A DNA stretch of 64,000 nucleotides from Nageia nagi (lineage: Eukaryota; Pinophyta), in assembly GCA_050084985.1 (NCBI GenBank), contig JBITNC010000001.1, positions 201,624,001 to 201,688,000 of the forward strand, read 5' to 3'. Positions within the stretch are counted from its first letter, which is position 1; each line of letters begins with the position of its first letter. Below the pieces are notes generated by a model. The model did not search any database. It saw only the letters and a list, made by a program, of their open reading frames with translations, and was not told where the DNA came from. The translations under genes and the position numbers were made by a program. Shown one piece after another: positions 22,641-33,539 of this stretch.

Positions 22641-23470
22641 GAATTCTAGAAAATGAGAAAGAGTACAATAGACCAAAGGAATTATTTGATAAGATACATG
22701 ATGCAAATATAGTTTCATGGAATGTAACAAATTGTCGTAGTATTTGAATATTATAAATTCACCTTTCCCAATAATACCCCAAACTGGGAAATTTACAATA
22801 GGGTTTATAAATATATCAAAGACTCATTAAAAGCATATTTCTATCACATTTTGTGGTTATGAGTTCCCTAGTACACATGATGCAAACATAGTTTCACGGA
22901 ATGCAATGGTTAGAGGATATGAAATTCATGGCTACAACAAGGATGCTCTTAAACTTTTTCTTCTAATGAAGCACTTGGTAACCAACCCTAATAGCATAAC
23001 CTTTGTATGTTTTCTACTTGCATGTTGCCATGCAAGTATAATGTATGGGAATTATAAATACTTTAATAGAATGAGTTACTCTTACTACATTATTCCTAGG
23101 ATAAATTATTATATATGCATTGTTGACCTTCTTGGTCATGCAGGCTATCTTAAGGAAGCAATGTTTGTTATTTTTTCAAGATGCCAAAAAAACTTGAATT
23201 GTATGTGTGGATGTTTCTCCTTGGTTTTTTTATATCATATAAGAAAGTAAGAATCAAGGTATTTGTGGATACAATAATTTTTTTTTGAGACTAAATATGA
23301 TCCATCTTATGTTCTCCTTTAAAATTTATGTTGAAGTGGAAAACTAGGATGATGATGGAGTAAGGATATTGATGCAAGATTGAGGAATTAAGAAGATGCT
23401 TAGATGTAGTTGGATTAAATTTCACAAAAGGGTAAATATTTTTCTTGTAGGAAATGGATCACGCACAAAA
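22641..23470 (+). pseudogene. PPR-protein fragment, tandem copy 2 (most complete)
   Basis: Markers repeat those of copy 1 at about 730-840 bp spacing. Before the open stretch (22906-23250) come pieces of an upstream PPR unit (a 'KELFDKIHDANIVSWN'-like segment near 22680-22720 and again 'DANIVSRNAMVRGYEIHGYN'-like near 22875-22935). The open stretch holds ALKLFLLMKHL, PNSITFVCFLLACCHASIM and ICIVDLLGHAGYLKEAM. Near 23400-23470 an E/E+ segment reads CSWIKFHKRV-like then FLVGNGS. Frameshifts separate the parts. Confidence 0.7.
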
Positions 23471-23770
23471 ATATGAGTGAATTATGGAAAATGAGGAAGA
23501 GTACAATAGGATGTAGGAATTATTTGATAAGATGCACGATTAAAACACAATTTCACATAATCCAACAAATAGCAACAGTATTTGAACAATATAAAATTAC
23601 CTTTCCCAACTTTCTTGATCAATGCCCCAAATTGGGAAATTTGCAACAAGTTTACAAATACATCAAAGACTCTTGTGGTTGTGTGCTCTCTAGTATACAT
23701 GAATGGAAAATGTGGAAGCATAAAAAAGCCATGCATAAGAAAATATGGAGGGAAAAAACCCTTGGTACAG
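23471..23770 (+). pseudogene. PPR-protein fragment, tandem copy 3 (5' part only)
   Basis: Repeats the start of the unit: 'aaaatgaggaagagtacaatag' region at 23489 (compare 22651), a TFPNFLDQCPKLGNLQQVYK-like segment near 23600-23660 and 'catcaaagactc' at 23660 (compare 22086 and 22815). It diverges after about 23700, so the PPR repeats themselves are missing. Open stretches 23473-23829 and 23582-23776 are frames of this remnant. Confidence 0.6.
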
Positions 23771-23829
23771 ACTTGAATATAGAAATATCATATGCATATG
23801 AATTTAATAGCACAATAATTTTAATATAA

Positions 23830-24184
23830 TAACTTAAGACTGCATACCATGATGGTCATCATGCCCTTGCTAGTAGAGAGCTACACATAGCAGCACTATC
23901 CAAAATGCTTTATAATTTCATATGATTTGATTAGGTTTTTTTTAAAGATTAATAAGAATAAAAAAAATAAATGGCATAATGATTTCTACAAGCTACAACA
24001 AAATAATTCAATATGGTATCTAAGCATACACATATGAGATATCCTCTTGGCAACATCATCCAAGATGGTCTATAATTTTTTTTGGTATAGTTTGGCTACT
24101 TTTTTTTGGAAGTTATGAGATACATGCCCCAAGTAACATCCAATATTGAATACATGCCTTGAAAATGGATTTTAATTTTTTTAT
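23830..24184. other. AT-rich stretch with a copia-like primer-binding site
   Basis: AT-rich sequence without coding signal. At 24014-24026 the plus strand reads tggtatctaagca, close to TGGTATCAGAGC, the complement of initiator tRNA-Met used as primer site by many Ty1/copia elements, and it lies three bases after a CA dinucleotide as at an LTR end. No matching LTR was identified. Confidence 0.35.
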
Positions 24185-24670
24185 ATTTCTAGCTATACGC
24201 CCATGATATATCTCATCTTAAAATTTTAAAAATTTTCATATTTTTGGCTATACATCCATGATAAGTCCATTATACACCCATGATAAATTAGTTATATTCC
24301 CATGATATATCTCATCCTAAATTTTAAGTTTTTTATATTTCTAGTTATATGTCCATGATAAACCCGCTATATGCCCATGATAAACCTGCTATACATCCAC
24401 GATATATCTCATCCTAAGATTTCAATTTTTTTTATATTTCTTGATATACTCCCATGATAAATTCACTATAGGCCCATGATATAGCTTGTATATACACCCA
24501 TGATAAATTATGATGGAGCAACAAAATTAGGACGGGATCGGGTGGAAGAATCTCAATATATGTCCATAATAAATTTTCAATATATGCCCAAGATATAGTT
24601 GGGTGAAGCAAAGGAATTGGGTAGCGATGATGGTGGTGGAATGTATATACTTCACCCAATGTATTTTTTA
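24185..24670. repeat. Minisatellite with a CTATACGCCCATGATA core
   Basis: At least a dozen copies of a 15-20-bp core (ctatac.cccatgata with variants) occur. They are arranged in larger units of about 110-120 bp that also include 'atatctcatcctaaaatttt' and 'ttatatttctagc' stretches. The minus-strand open stretch at 24432-24686 repeats a WAY motif only because of the repeat. Confidence 0.75.
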
Positions 24671-25007
24671 TATAGGCCCATAACATATGTGCAAATTTGG
24701 TTGGAGGATAGCATTCTTTTTATTTATATTGATTGAAAATGAGCCTAAGAAGCTTGACACTCTATTTAAAAGAGATATGAAAGATAAAATAAAAAACATA
24801 GCTTTATACTAGGATGAGGAATTAAATCTTATTTTAAATAAGTTCAAAAATTAAATACAAAAGTGAATGCCTACTACAACTATTAGATAAGTGAAAAATA
24901 AAAGGTGGAAATTACAAAGAGAAAAAGAGATTTGGTTGAGTTAAAATTCTTATTTCTTTTAATTCATTTTCAATTTTAATGAAATATTTTATTAAAATGC
25001 TCATTTA
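24671..25007. other. AT-rich intergenic stretch
   Basis: No coding, repeat or structural signal seen between the two minisatellites. Confidence 0.4.
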
Positions 25008-25290
25008 TTTTTTATTAAGATGAGAGTCTACATATTTATGCAAATAGTCATCTACATAACTATGAAGATGCTCATTTGCATAACTATGAAGATGATTCTC
25101 CACATAACTATGAAGATTATCATTTTTATAACTATTAAGATGACCATATACATTGATAAGAAGATGAGGGTCTTCATAGTTACATAGATAATCATATTTG
25201 TAATTATGAAGACATTCATTTATGTAACTATGCAAATGTTTATTTACATTTATATGCAAACAAGCATCTTCATAGTTACAATACATTTCA
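25008..25290 (-). repeat. 24-bp minisatellite, ~11 units, open on the minus strand
   Basis: The unit is approximately catctacataactatgaag with variants, 24 bp long, so it translates on the minus strand as an eight-residue repeat of the type x-x-HLHSY-x across 93 codons (25005-25286). The reading frame stays open because 24 is a multiple of three, not necessarily because it is selected. No promoter, intron or homologue supports a gene. Confidence 0.7.
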
Positions 25291-25319
25291 AACTACAAAT
25301 GATGGTCTTAATTTTAAAG

Positions 25320-25830
25320 ATGGAAATTAGAAGGAGTAAGAGTAGTGGTTCAAGTGGTGATGTTGATGGTGATTATGCTATAGAAGATGATGAATTAGAT
25401 AAAAGGCCTATTATCAATCTTATCTGAGGGAGGTGAGTTTAGTGTCTTGCTGTATTAGGGCACCACACTTGAGAACAAAAGGAATAGAAGAGAGTGTAGG
25501 TTGAGACCCACTATTAGGATTTATGGAGAGTTTGCTAGCCCTAGGGCTAAGAATCATCATGAGGAATAAGTTGTATTAGAGAGTGGAGCATTAAGTATTT
25601 TTTAGAAGAAAAATCAAGGCCTAATAGTATTATGTTTATATTTGGTATTCAAAAATCCTCCATGGGTGGAAGGAATTAGATTTTTGGGGTTATTTTTTCA
25701 AATGGAGGTTGTTGATCTTGTTGGACATGGCTAGACCCTACTAGTAGTTGCAGGATTACTTCCAAATATGTATGTAATATTGATATGGATGTGCTATGTG
25801 ATTTTTCCTCTTGCAAGAGAACAAATATAT
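25320..25830 (+). pseudogene. Unrecognised decayed coding stretch
   Basis: One plus-strand frame stays coding-like for about 500 bases. It includes ECRLRPTIRIYGEFASPRA, then VVLESGALSIF, then KNPPWVEGIRFLGLFFQMEV and VDLVGHG, broken by TAG or TAA at positions that look like former Gln, Trp or Arg codons (for example near 25458, 25567 and 25731). The upstream piece (25322-25427) is acidic and serine-rich. I do not recognise the family; a retroelement gag or a plant-specific transposon protein is possible. Confidence 0.4.
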
Positions 25831-27280
25831 TACTCAACATAGGGTGTTGGAGCACATCAAGTATGTGGACTCATTGTAGTGTGATCTTCCTTAGGTATGA
25901 TTTATGCAACTTTCCTTGAATCTTGGATGAGGTTTTGGGAGGCAACTTGGGTAACTTACAGAGTAGAGAAAATTGGTAGCAATATACCTTCTTAAATTAT
26001 TCTAGGTATGTATGGTAGGCATTGATTACAGACCTATGGTCATAAAAAGGAAAACATAAAGGGAAATCACCTTCAAAGTTGGGTTTAATGATAGTAAACT
26101 AAATGTTTTTCAATCTTATAAATATTATATCTTTTACCTTTATTTCAATAATAGGTTGAGGAAGTGTAATGATAAAGGTTTTACAAAATAATTTATCTTT
26201 GAAGACATTTAGAAGGGTTATGTGGAGCTCTGATATGTAATTTTCCTAAGGGGTACTAGAGAGATCTAACAAGCATCGATTTTCCCTACTAAAATTCTAA
26301 AGGGGCATATTTTGCAAGCCTAAATACGATGGTATAGGTAATTCAAACACTAAGTTGGAAATTATTTTCTATATCATATGCAAAAATATTTTATACCTAA
26401 CATGCATGCAAGGTGCTTAGAGGGATAGGCCTTTGTGGATTTTCATATTAAGTAGGTTATTTTTGGTAAACATCAAAAATAATCAAATTGAACAATGATT
26501 GATTATCTCTTAGATAAAATATAAAGGTTGTGGATCCTCAAAATCCACCCACTAATAAAAAAAGATATTTCAAACTACTAACATAAAGATTGCATTGGTT
26601 TTCCAAGTTACAACTCCCCATCATCTTATTTAATTTTAGTAAATGTTGTTGCCTAATGTGATCTTGCAACATGTAAACATGAATGCAAACCTAATATATA
26701 TTCTAAATGATAGTTATCTAATCAATTAATAATGCAATAAAGTTTGAAAATTAGCATTCTATTTTAAGTATTTCTTTTCAACTAATGCAAGGTATTTAGC
26801 CATTTTCCAACCATTACATTTTGACCAATGTACACTAGGAAGGTTTTGCACACTAGCTAATTGAAATAGTAATTTATAATGAATAAAATATGTCATAGGT
26901 ATACCCAATTTTAGAATTGAACATGTAACAACAAACTACAAGGTTTTTGAAACTAAAATGATTTTTGTATCTTTTCTTAATTGAGTTGTTATTGTTCCAC
27001 CTATTTCTTTAAGAGCTTTTTATCATTCCATCTCTTTTTTCCATTAAAGTTTGTATTTCTTATGGAAACATTAAGAAATATCCTTACATGTAATACTTTT
27101 TCTTATCTATTCATCATTATGTTTTATTTTTTCATAAATTTTTCTAACATGTTTTTGTATTGTATCAACCTTAAGCTGCATCTTTATGTATTTACCCAAT
27201 TTTTAGGTACAAATTTTATTATAAGACTACCAAATTTTGATATCATTGGCTCAATGTATGGAAATCATAATGACCATTCA
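25831..27280. other. Unassigned AT-rich stretch
   Basis: I see no convincing coding or repeat structure. The 101-codon open stretch at 26981-27286 is very rich in Phe and Leu and lies in AT-rich DNA, so I do not treat it as a gene. Confidence 0.4.
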
Positions 27281-27840
27281 TCTTGAAATGTTCTACCCAT
27301 AGTCCATCAAAGTTTCTTATTTTTATTTAATTTCTAAGTAGTTTTCGTAGATATATGGTTATTATTACTATCACAATTTTCTTTCTCACTTTTTGAAATA
27401 TTATTTGTTAGCATCTCAATTTCATAAATATTTTCAAGAGATTGAGGTTCATTGTTATTTTTAGTATTAGTTGACATGCTAGTATCAAAAAATATCTTCA
27501 GTTGATTGTGGTTATTTGCTATTATTATTTACAATATTTTCACATGGGATCGAGGGTATTTCATCCTCAAAATTTTCTTCTGATGGAGGCATAGTATGAG
27601 CAATAGTATTTTATGTATACTGATGTTTTCTATATCAATTTATGATCCACTTATCAACATTCAAACCAATAATTAGGTTTAAAAAAATGGAATATAGAGT
27701 AACATATTTTGTAATACTCTTCTTCATAGGTGGAATGTCTCCCTCTAGCTTCTTCCATTACTTGTTGGTGCCATTCTACTTGTTTTTAGATAATTTTCAA
27801 GTCAAAATTTTATCATTATGTTAATGAATTCATAATATGA
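27240..27840 (-). pseudogene. Possible transposon-protein remnant
   Basis: Minus-strand pieces include an acidic stretch (MPPSEENFEDEIPSIP near 27590-27545), an Asn/Ser-rich stretch (MSTNTKNNNEPQSLENIYE near 27475) and FQDEWSLWFPYIEPM near 27285-27245. The last resembles the start of a zinc-finger segment in plant transposon-derived proteins, but Cys residues are not evident. The assignment is weak. Confidence 0.25.
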
Positions 27841-27899
27841 TAATCAATAAATGTTCTTCAATCACTAAATATAGAATTCAAACAAGTTTCTACAAGATA

Positions 27900-28200
27900 A
27901 AGAATCTAAGAATGTAATAGAAATAGAAGATGAATGTTTAAGAGAATTTTGAGATGAGCATCTGAGATAGTTTGGCAATGAGCATTTGAGGGATATCGAA
28001 GATAAGCATCTTAGAGAAGTTGGAGATGAATGTATTAGGTAAATAAAATATGGGTATTTGCAAAAACTAAGAGAGAATCATCTATAACAACCAGGAGATG
28101 AGCATTTGCAATAACCAAGATATGACTATTTAAGATAATACATAGACAAGTGTTTGAGTCACATTAGAGATGGGTGATGATCTTTTGTAATAATCAAGAT
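27900..28200. repeat. Minisatellite with a GAGATGAGCATTTGAG-type unit
   Basis: About nine imperfect units of 27-32 bp (gagatgagcatctgagatag, caatgagcatttgaggg, gaagataagcatcttag and similar) run from about 27920 to 28195. It is distinct in sequence from the 25008-25290 array, although both carry gatga(g/a)cat-type words. Confidence 0.6.
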
Positions 28201-28538
28201 AAAGTTATGAGCATATTAAGTGCTTGAGTTTTTAGATTCTAAATTATCACAAATTATGTGTGTGTGTATGTATATATAGTAGGTATAAGAGGTAATTATG
28301 TCAGCAAAAATAAATTACTTATTATTTCTTTTTTCATATTAGGTCTTGGAGGATTATGGTCCTCAAACCTTGATAAAATTAGACTTTTTAGAAACCTTTA
28401 TATTCAAAATCATAGAGAATAAACCTATTCTTAGAAACTAATTATCAAAAGGATCATAGCATAAACACCAACATTAAAAACATCTTAAAACACTTAACAT
28501 TTAATGCATACAAAATATTAAACATAAAACATGTTGGC

Positions 28539-29282
28539 CTATTTGCTTTTGACCTTTGAATACTCCCCCTTCTCCTCCACTTCAACTACCTTCAAAAACT
28601 CAATTAAGGTTATAATATTAACAATAATATAAACTCCCAATATATTCAAACAATTCATAATGGTTTGTAATATTCTTTCCAAGTCCATTAATTTATAATT
28701 AATCCTAGTAGCCTCAACCTCCTCTTTCCTCAAGTCCTTAGTTGACTCCTTCGAAGGGGTTAATATTTGACTAACTACCTCCTTATCCATCCCTAATAGA
28801 TTAGGAGCTTCCTCTTATGTTGTTTCCTCTTCCACCCTCATATGTCTTCTTCCTAGAACATGCCTCCTCCATAATCCCTTGGACCAATTTTCTATAATAA
28901 ACTTTTTTCTGACACTCTTCTTCTTGGAGGGAGGAGTTACCTAATCCATATCCTCTTCATTTGAATTATCACTATAGTCCATAAGTATCTTCTCATCACC
29001 TTTTTGATCCTTATTAATATTTGAGTGCTTTAGGTAGAGCTTTCCACATTTGCAAAGGTGACTTTCAATATATTGGCAAGAGGAATATCATCTTCTTCAT
29101 CCTCTAAATCCTACACTTATTAAGAGACCAGTTCCTTCCTTCTTATTGGATCATTTTTTTTCTTATCTGCACCTAATAACAACTAGGTCTAGGAAATAAG
29201 GACCTTGCAATTCTTAGGAGTCCCAACTCCCCTTCTATTTTGTTAATTGTCCAACATATAGCCCATAACCATCTTGATTAAT
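28539..29282 (-). pseudogene. Interrupted unidentified frame, downstream half
   Basis: On the minus strand, after the insertion point of element B, a coding-like frame continues: GYMLDN, then NRRGVGTPKNCKVLI, then LLLGADKKKNDPIRRKELV, DLEDEEDDIPLANILKV, and a final open piece (28539-28790) starting MDKEVVSQILTPSKES and ending in a Glu/Lys-rich tail. Several in-frame stops are present. It joins in frame order with 38876-39640. The composition (acidic, Lys-rich) suggests a plant retroelement or nuclear protein, but I do not recognise it. Confidence 0.45.
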
Positions 29283-29860
29283 TGTTGATATGTGTTTTAG
29301 TATCACCTAGGCTTTTAGTCTAGATGAACTAAATACACATAAATATTTATTGTATGATTACCTAAGCTAATTAACTTAAATAAACATACATGAATAAGAG
29401 AATATAATAATGCAATAATAGAAAATAATGAAATTACATTGATGTCAAGATGCAAAATAAGCTACATGCACTAATGAGAAAGGAATCAAGTGGAAGATAA
29501 ATACTTTTATGTCCTTACATATGTTGAGGTAGAGGATATGACATACAAAATTATCAAAGAGTGATGGTCTTTTTATGTGAACCTCAAGGCCAACTATAAA
29601 AGAAACACCAATGCGGATGCAAATCTCTAAGAGCTCAGTGAGAGCACAAACATTCCTAAAAAATGAGGCTCACTAATAAATATCAATGATAGTAGATATG
29701 ATTACAAGTTGAATCAAGCATATGATCATAGAAATGGATAATAGATATTTGCTCAAGTGATAACAAGATTTTAGTCTCAATAGTTGGTATTTAAAAACAC
29801 CCAAGTGTAGGTTATTGGCTATCGATATGTAATCTTGATATGCTTTCCCCAGGTTATAGA

Positions 29861-29899
<39 letters not shown>

Positions 29900-30096
29900 A
29901 GTGTGATTCACCATTTGACCCTTTGAATATTGGTTGAATTCATCTCACTGTACCTAACATAAAACATAAGAACACAACTTGAGAAATATGTGATAATAAT
30001 ATAAAACATGACTAAAATATGATAAAATGTGATAAAATATGTATCTAAAGTTGCAATTAAGTGGTATCATTTTAAGGGGATCACTTTTAGGTGTCA
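29283..30096 (-). repeat. 3' LTR of element B
   Basis: Aligns along its length with 38121-38875. It shares the end tgttgatatgtgtttt, the 'caaggccaacta' block, 'gcatatgatcat' and 'ctttccccaggtta'. It is longer than its partner partly because of a TA run at 29865-29897 and an extra segment near 29620-29650. Many single-base differences separate the two LTRs, so the insertion is old. Confidence 0.9.
29865..29897. repeat. (TA)n expansion inside the 3' LTR of element B
   Basis: A pure TA run of about 33 bases. The partner LTR has only 'cttatatttatatc' at the same place (about 38668), so the run grew after insertion. Confidence 0.85.
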
Positions 30097-30112
30097 AAAT
30101 ATGCCCCCCTTT
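30097..30112 (-). other. Polypurine tract of element B
   Basis: On the minus strand the tract reads aaaggggggcatattt and directly precedes the LTR start TGACACC. Position and composition fit the plus-strand primer of a gypsy element. Confidence 0.75.
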
Positions 30113-31700
30113 GTAAGTAAAGATGTCAAAATTGAATCTTGAAATGGCATTATGCTTGCAAAGGAAGTAAAGATAAAGAGAAGAAAAATTTGACACTTCT
30201 CTGGTTTAGTTGTCTAAATCATCAAGGATTTGATGATATATATTTTCCCTCTTTTCCTTGGTTGTGATATGTAATGGCTTGCATGTAGTAGAATCAACCA
30301 AGAACAAAGAATGAAACCTAAAAATGAGAGGCACACACTTCCAAGCACATATATGATTGTTAACTCATAAAAGATATAGTAGTGATAGTACTATAAAATA
30401 TAATAATATTTTATCAAATGATATAGCAATAATGGAGAAATGATGAAATTAATATAATATGCATACATCATATTGAGAACACTACATACAAAAATTCTCA
30501 ATGTTTCATTCTTAGATGCATACATAATAAATCATGATAAAGGCATGTCCATATCATCATGGGGTACATGCCCCATTGCTAGATGGAACACATGCAATAA
30601 GAACCATATATATTAACATTATCATGAGGTACATGCCCCATTTTTAGATGTAACATATGAATTAGAAAGAACTACATGGTGATGGTTAGTTAAGATATTG
30701 AAAAAGGTGACTTAAAGATGGAGGTCAATTGAGACCCAACCAACAAAGCTAACTCAAAGATATGGTTAGTTTGAATATTTCCCAGCCATTCTATATGATA
30801 TGTTGTTCATTTTAATGGGGTACATGGCCCATTATTAGATGTTATTAAGGGATTATTGGTCTAAATATTTCCCAATCATGCATGATTATAGTACCATTAA
30901 TAATTTGGCCATTATAATGATGATTGATTTAGTCCTAATCACTAGGATAACCCAAGAAAAATGGTTCATTTAGTCCCAACTAAATGATAAAAAATATTGA
31001 TGATTATTTTACATATACCTAATAAGGACATGATTTGTTAAGCAAATAATGAGTCATGACATGATTGAATTATGATCATGAATGTAAAGATAAGAGAGTA
31101 AAAATTGATACTTGCACTTACCTATGATGAACAATCTAATTTGGAGAAAAAATATAAGCACAAGAACTAATGTTAATGTTAGTGTGGAAGGTAGCATGGG
31201 CATTAAGCCTTGCTTTGATTATGACCCTACAACTTACCTGAGGCTACGGTGTAACTTTTCTAATGGATTTGGCTTATCTTTGATATCCAATAATGACATC
31301 GGATTACCCAAGGCATTATCTATATAACTAATTGAACCAATATCATTAATCTAAAAATGATAACTAACTAAATGATATTTGAAATTTCCACATGATTTAT
31401 CTAACCTAAATGGGATCCCTAATTTTTATTTATGTTTGAAATACGTTAATAAAACCAGCATAGGTGCTAGGATGAATGATGAATTTTACATAGAAACCTA
31501 GCATAAGTGCTAGCTCAATAGAATAAAAATAGAGATAGGAGCCTGATATTTGACCTTTATACTAATGATTAATTGAAGAATGACCTCTAAAACCTATGTG
31601 ATAAGCTTCACTTATTCATAAAATAGCTTGAGGTGCTTTGCATTTGTTGAAAATTTATCAACTTTACCATTAACTATTGTTAATCTATATGCATTTTTTG
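30113..31700 (-). other. Element B 3' non-coding region with hairpin-like repeats
   Basis: About 1.6 kb between integrase and the polypurine tract. Three copies of a ggggtacatgccccatt-like word, followed by 'tagatg', lie near 30560, 30627 and 30819; each core is self-complementary (GGGG/CCCC around TACATG). An open stretch at 31112-31327 on the plus strand has no support as a gene. Confidence 0.5.
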
Positions 31701-31829
31701 AATGCTTTATTTTAAACTTTCCTTTATTTTGTTTTTCATCTTGTAACTTATGATGATTCTCCTTGAGTACTAGATCACCCATTTGGTACAATCTTCTTAC
31801 TAAATGCCTTCTTGGATCTTTTCTAATAA

Positions 31830-32760
31830 CCTTTGAGATGTTCTAAGGTATGGATTCTCTTTTCATCTAATCCTTCTAGTTTCCTTAATATTGCCTTTTG
31901 CTACTCTTCCCAATCAATGATGCCTTCTAGAGACACCTTTAGTGATGTTATTTCTACCTCCAATGATAACATTGCCTCATCTCCATATACCAATGAAAAT
32001 GGAGTGCAACCTAAAGCTGACTGGATGCTTGTTCTATATGCCCATAATGCATATATAAGTTGTGAGTGCCAATCTTTATGATTTTTCTTAACTGTCTTGC
32101 ATAATATTTTGATAATTATATTGTTATTTTCTTCCACTTTTCCATTTCCTTATGGATATTATGTTGATGAAAACCTTTTCTTGATCTTGAAACCCTTGCA
32201 AAATTCTCTAACTTGTTTTCTTCTAAAATTCTTTCCACTATCCATGATGACATGAGATGGAACATCAAATTTGGCCTTGATATTTTCAATCATGAATTTC
32301 ATAATTTGAGGCCATTTAGAAGATCTCAAAGGTATAGCTTATTCCCATTTTGTGAAGTATTTTGTAGCTACTATGATGAATTTGTGTCCCTCACTAGATT
32401 TGGGATTGATAACACCAATTGAATCAAAGTACCAAATGGAAAAAGGCCAAGGATATATCATTATAGCTTATTTTCTTGAAAGAACCTATTTCAAGTTAGC
32501 ATGCTTTTTATACTTTTCATATTTTTAAACATGTAAAATGCAATCATTTTCCATAGATGGCCAATAGTAACCTAGTCTTAAAAGCTTATGATAGATAGCT
32601 TTACCATTGAAATAACCTCCATTTATGCTATCATGTACTTGTTCCATAGCCTTATTGGCTTTAGTTTCATTTAGAAATCTAATAAAAGTACCATCAAATG
32701 ACCTTTTTAAAATAATATCACCAATAATAACATACCTTGTAGCCATGTATTTCAACCTTC
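31830..32760 (-). pseudogene. Element B integrase remnant
   Basis: The zinc-finger segment (QVHDSINGGYFNGKAIYHKL then GYYWPSM) lies at 32525-32755, though part of the finger is degraded. The core has the first catalytic Asp in WYFDSIG near 32430, the second in VIMDSGKNFR near 32245, and the Glu in NGKVEENNNI near 32130. The following block WHSQLIYALWAYRTSIQSAL is the conserved post-core helix (31901-32137). Stops interrupt between blocks. Confidence 0.85.
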
Positions 32761-32999
32761 ATTTAAGGATATTAGACTGATATCAATCTAGAATCTTTCC
32801 TTTCTTGAGATAGTTGTAGATGTTAGTATGCCATGCATACAATGGGAGAATAACACATATGAATGGTTCTCTCTTGAATAACCATTGAAATCCATCATCA
32901 TATAGAAAATATCAATGTTTAAAGCTATTGATTTTGATGATGGTTTCCTCATATTCAATTGAGATAGGTGTTAATGAAGCAGCATTATCCATAACATCT

Positions 33000-33460
33000 A
33001 TAAATATGTTATTTTTCCTTGAAATGTTCTTAAATTGAATATGTGTGAAGCATATTTCAACCATTACAACTACTAGGGCTTATATGGCTACAATTTCTCA
33101 TCTTTTATGTTGTAGACATCATTGATATGGTTGATGACAAGTTGTGAATCACCATAAAATTTCAAATGATTGATTCCAAGATTGATCTCTTATTTTAATC
33201 CCAATACTCTATCCTTATACTCATAAATGTTATTTGTGCACTCAAAATTTAATTTTTAGGCCATAGGAATCATACCACCTTTAGGAGATACTATCACAAT
33301 TCCTACCTCATCCCCTTACAAACATTTAGAGCCATCAAAGAATGGTATCCATGTTTTATCCTTGGACTACTCAATTAGTGCCAAAAGCTCATTCTTGTTA
33401 CTATTTTCATCACATAGCATTGCTGCAATCATATTAGTTTTAACTTTTCCCTTGATTACT
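33000..33460 (-). pseudogene. Element B second RNase H-like domain remnant
   Basis: The minus strand shows WIPFFDGSKCL, then VGIVIVSPKGGMIPMA, KLNFECTNN, and HLKFYGDSQLVINHINDVYN. It corresponds to the domain in A1 and A3 and supports placing B in the same broad lineage. Confidence 0.75.
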
Positions 33461-33539
33461 TTTTGGAGCATGTAAATAAGATCAAACTCTTGGAGTTCCA
33501 CTATTCATTTGGTTGATCTTCCTTATAACTATGGTCTTG

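Noticed and set aside
26981-27286. A 101-codon Phe/Leu-rich membrane protein
   Set aside because: The composition is that of random AT-rich sequence; no start context, homology or neighbour supports it.
24185-28200. CRISPR-like arrays
   Set aside because: Units are tandem without unique spacers of constant length, and the genome is a plant nuclear genome; these are minisatellites.
29673-29900. A 75-codon Ile/Tyr-rich protein
   Set aside because: It lies in the element B LTR and is driven by the TA run at 29865-29897.
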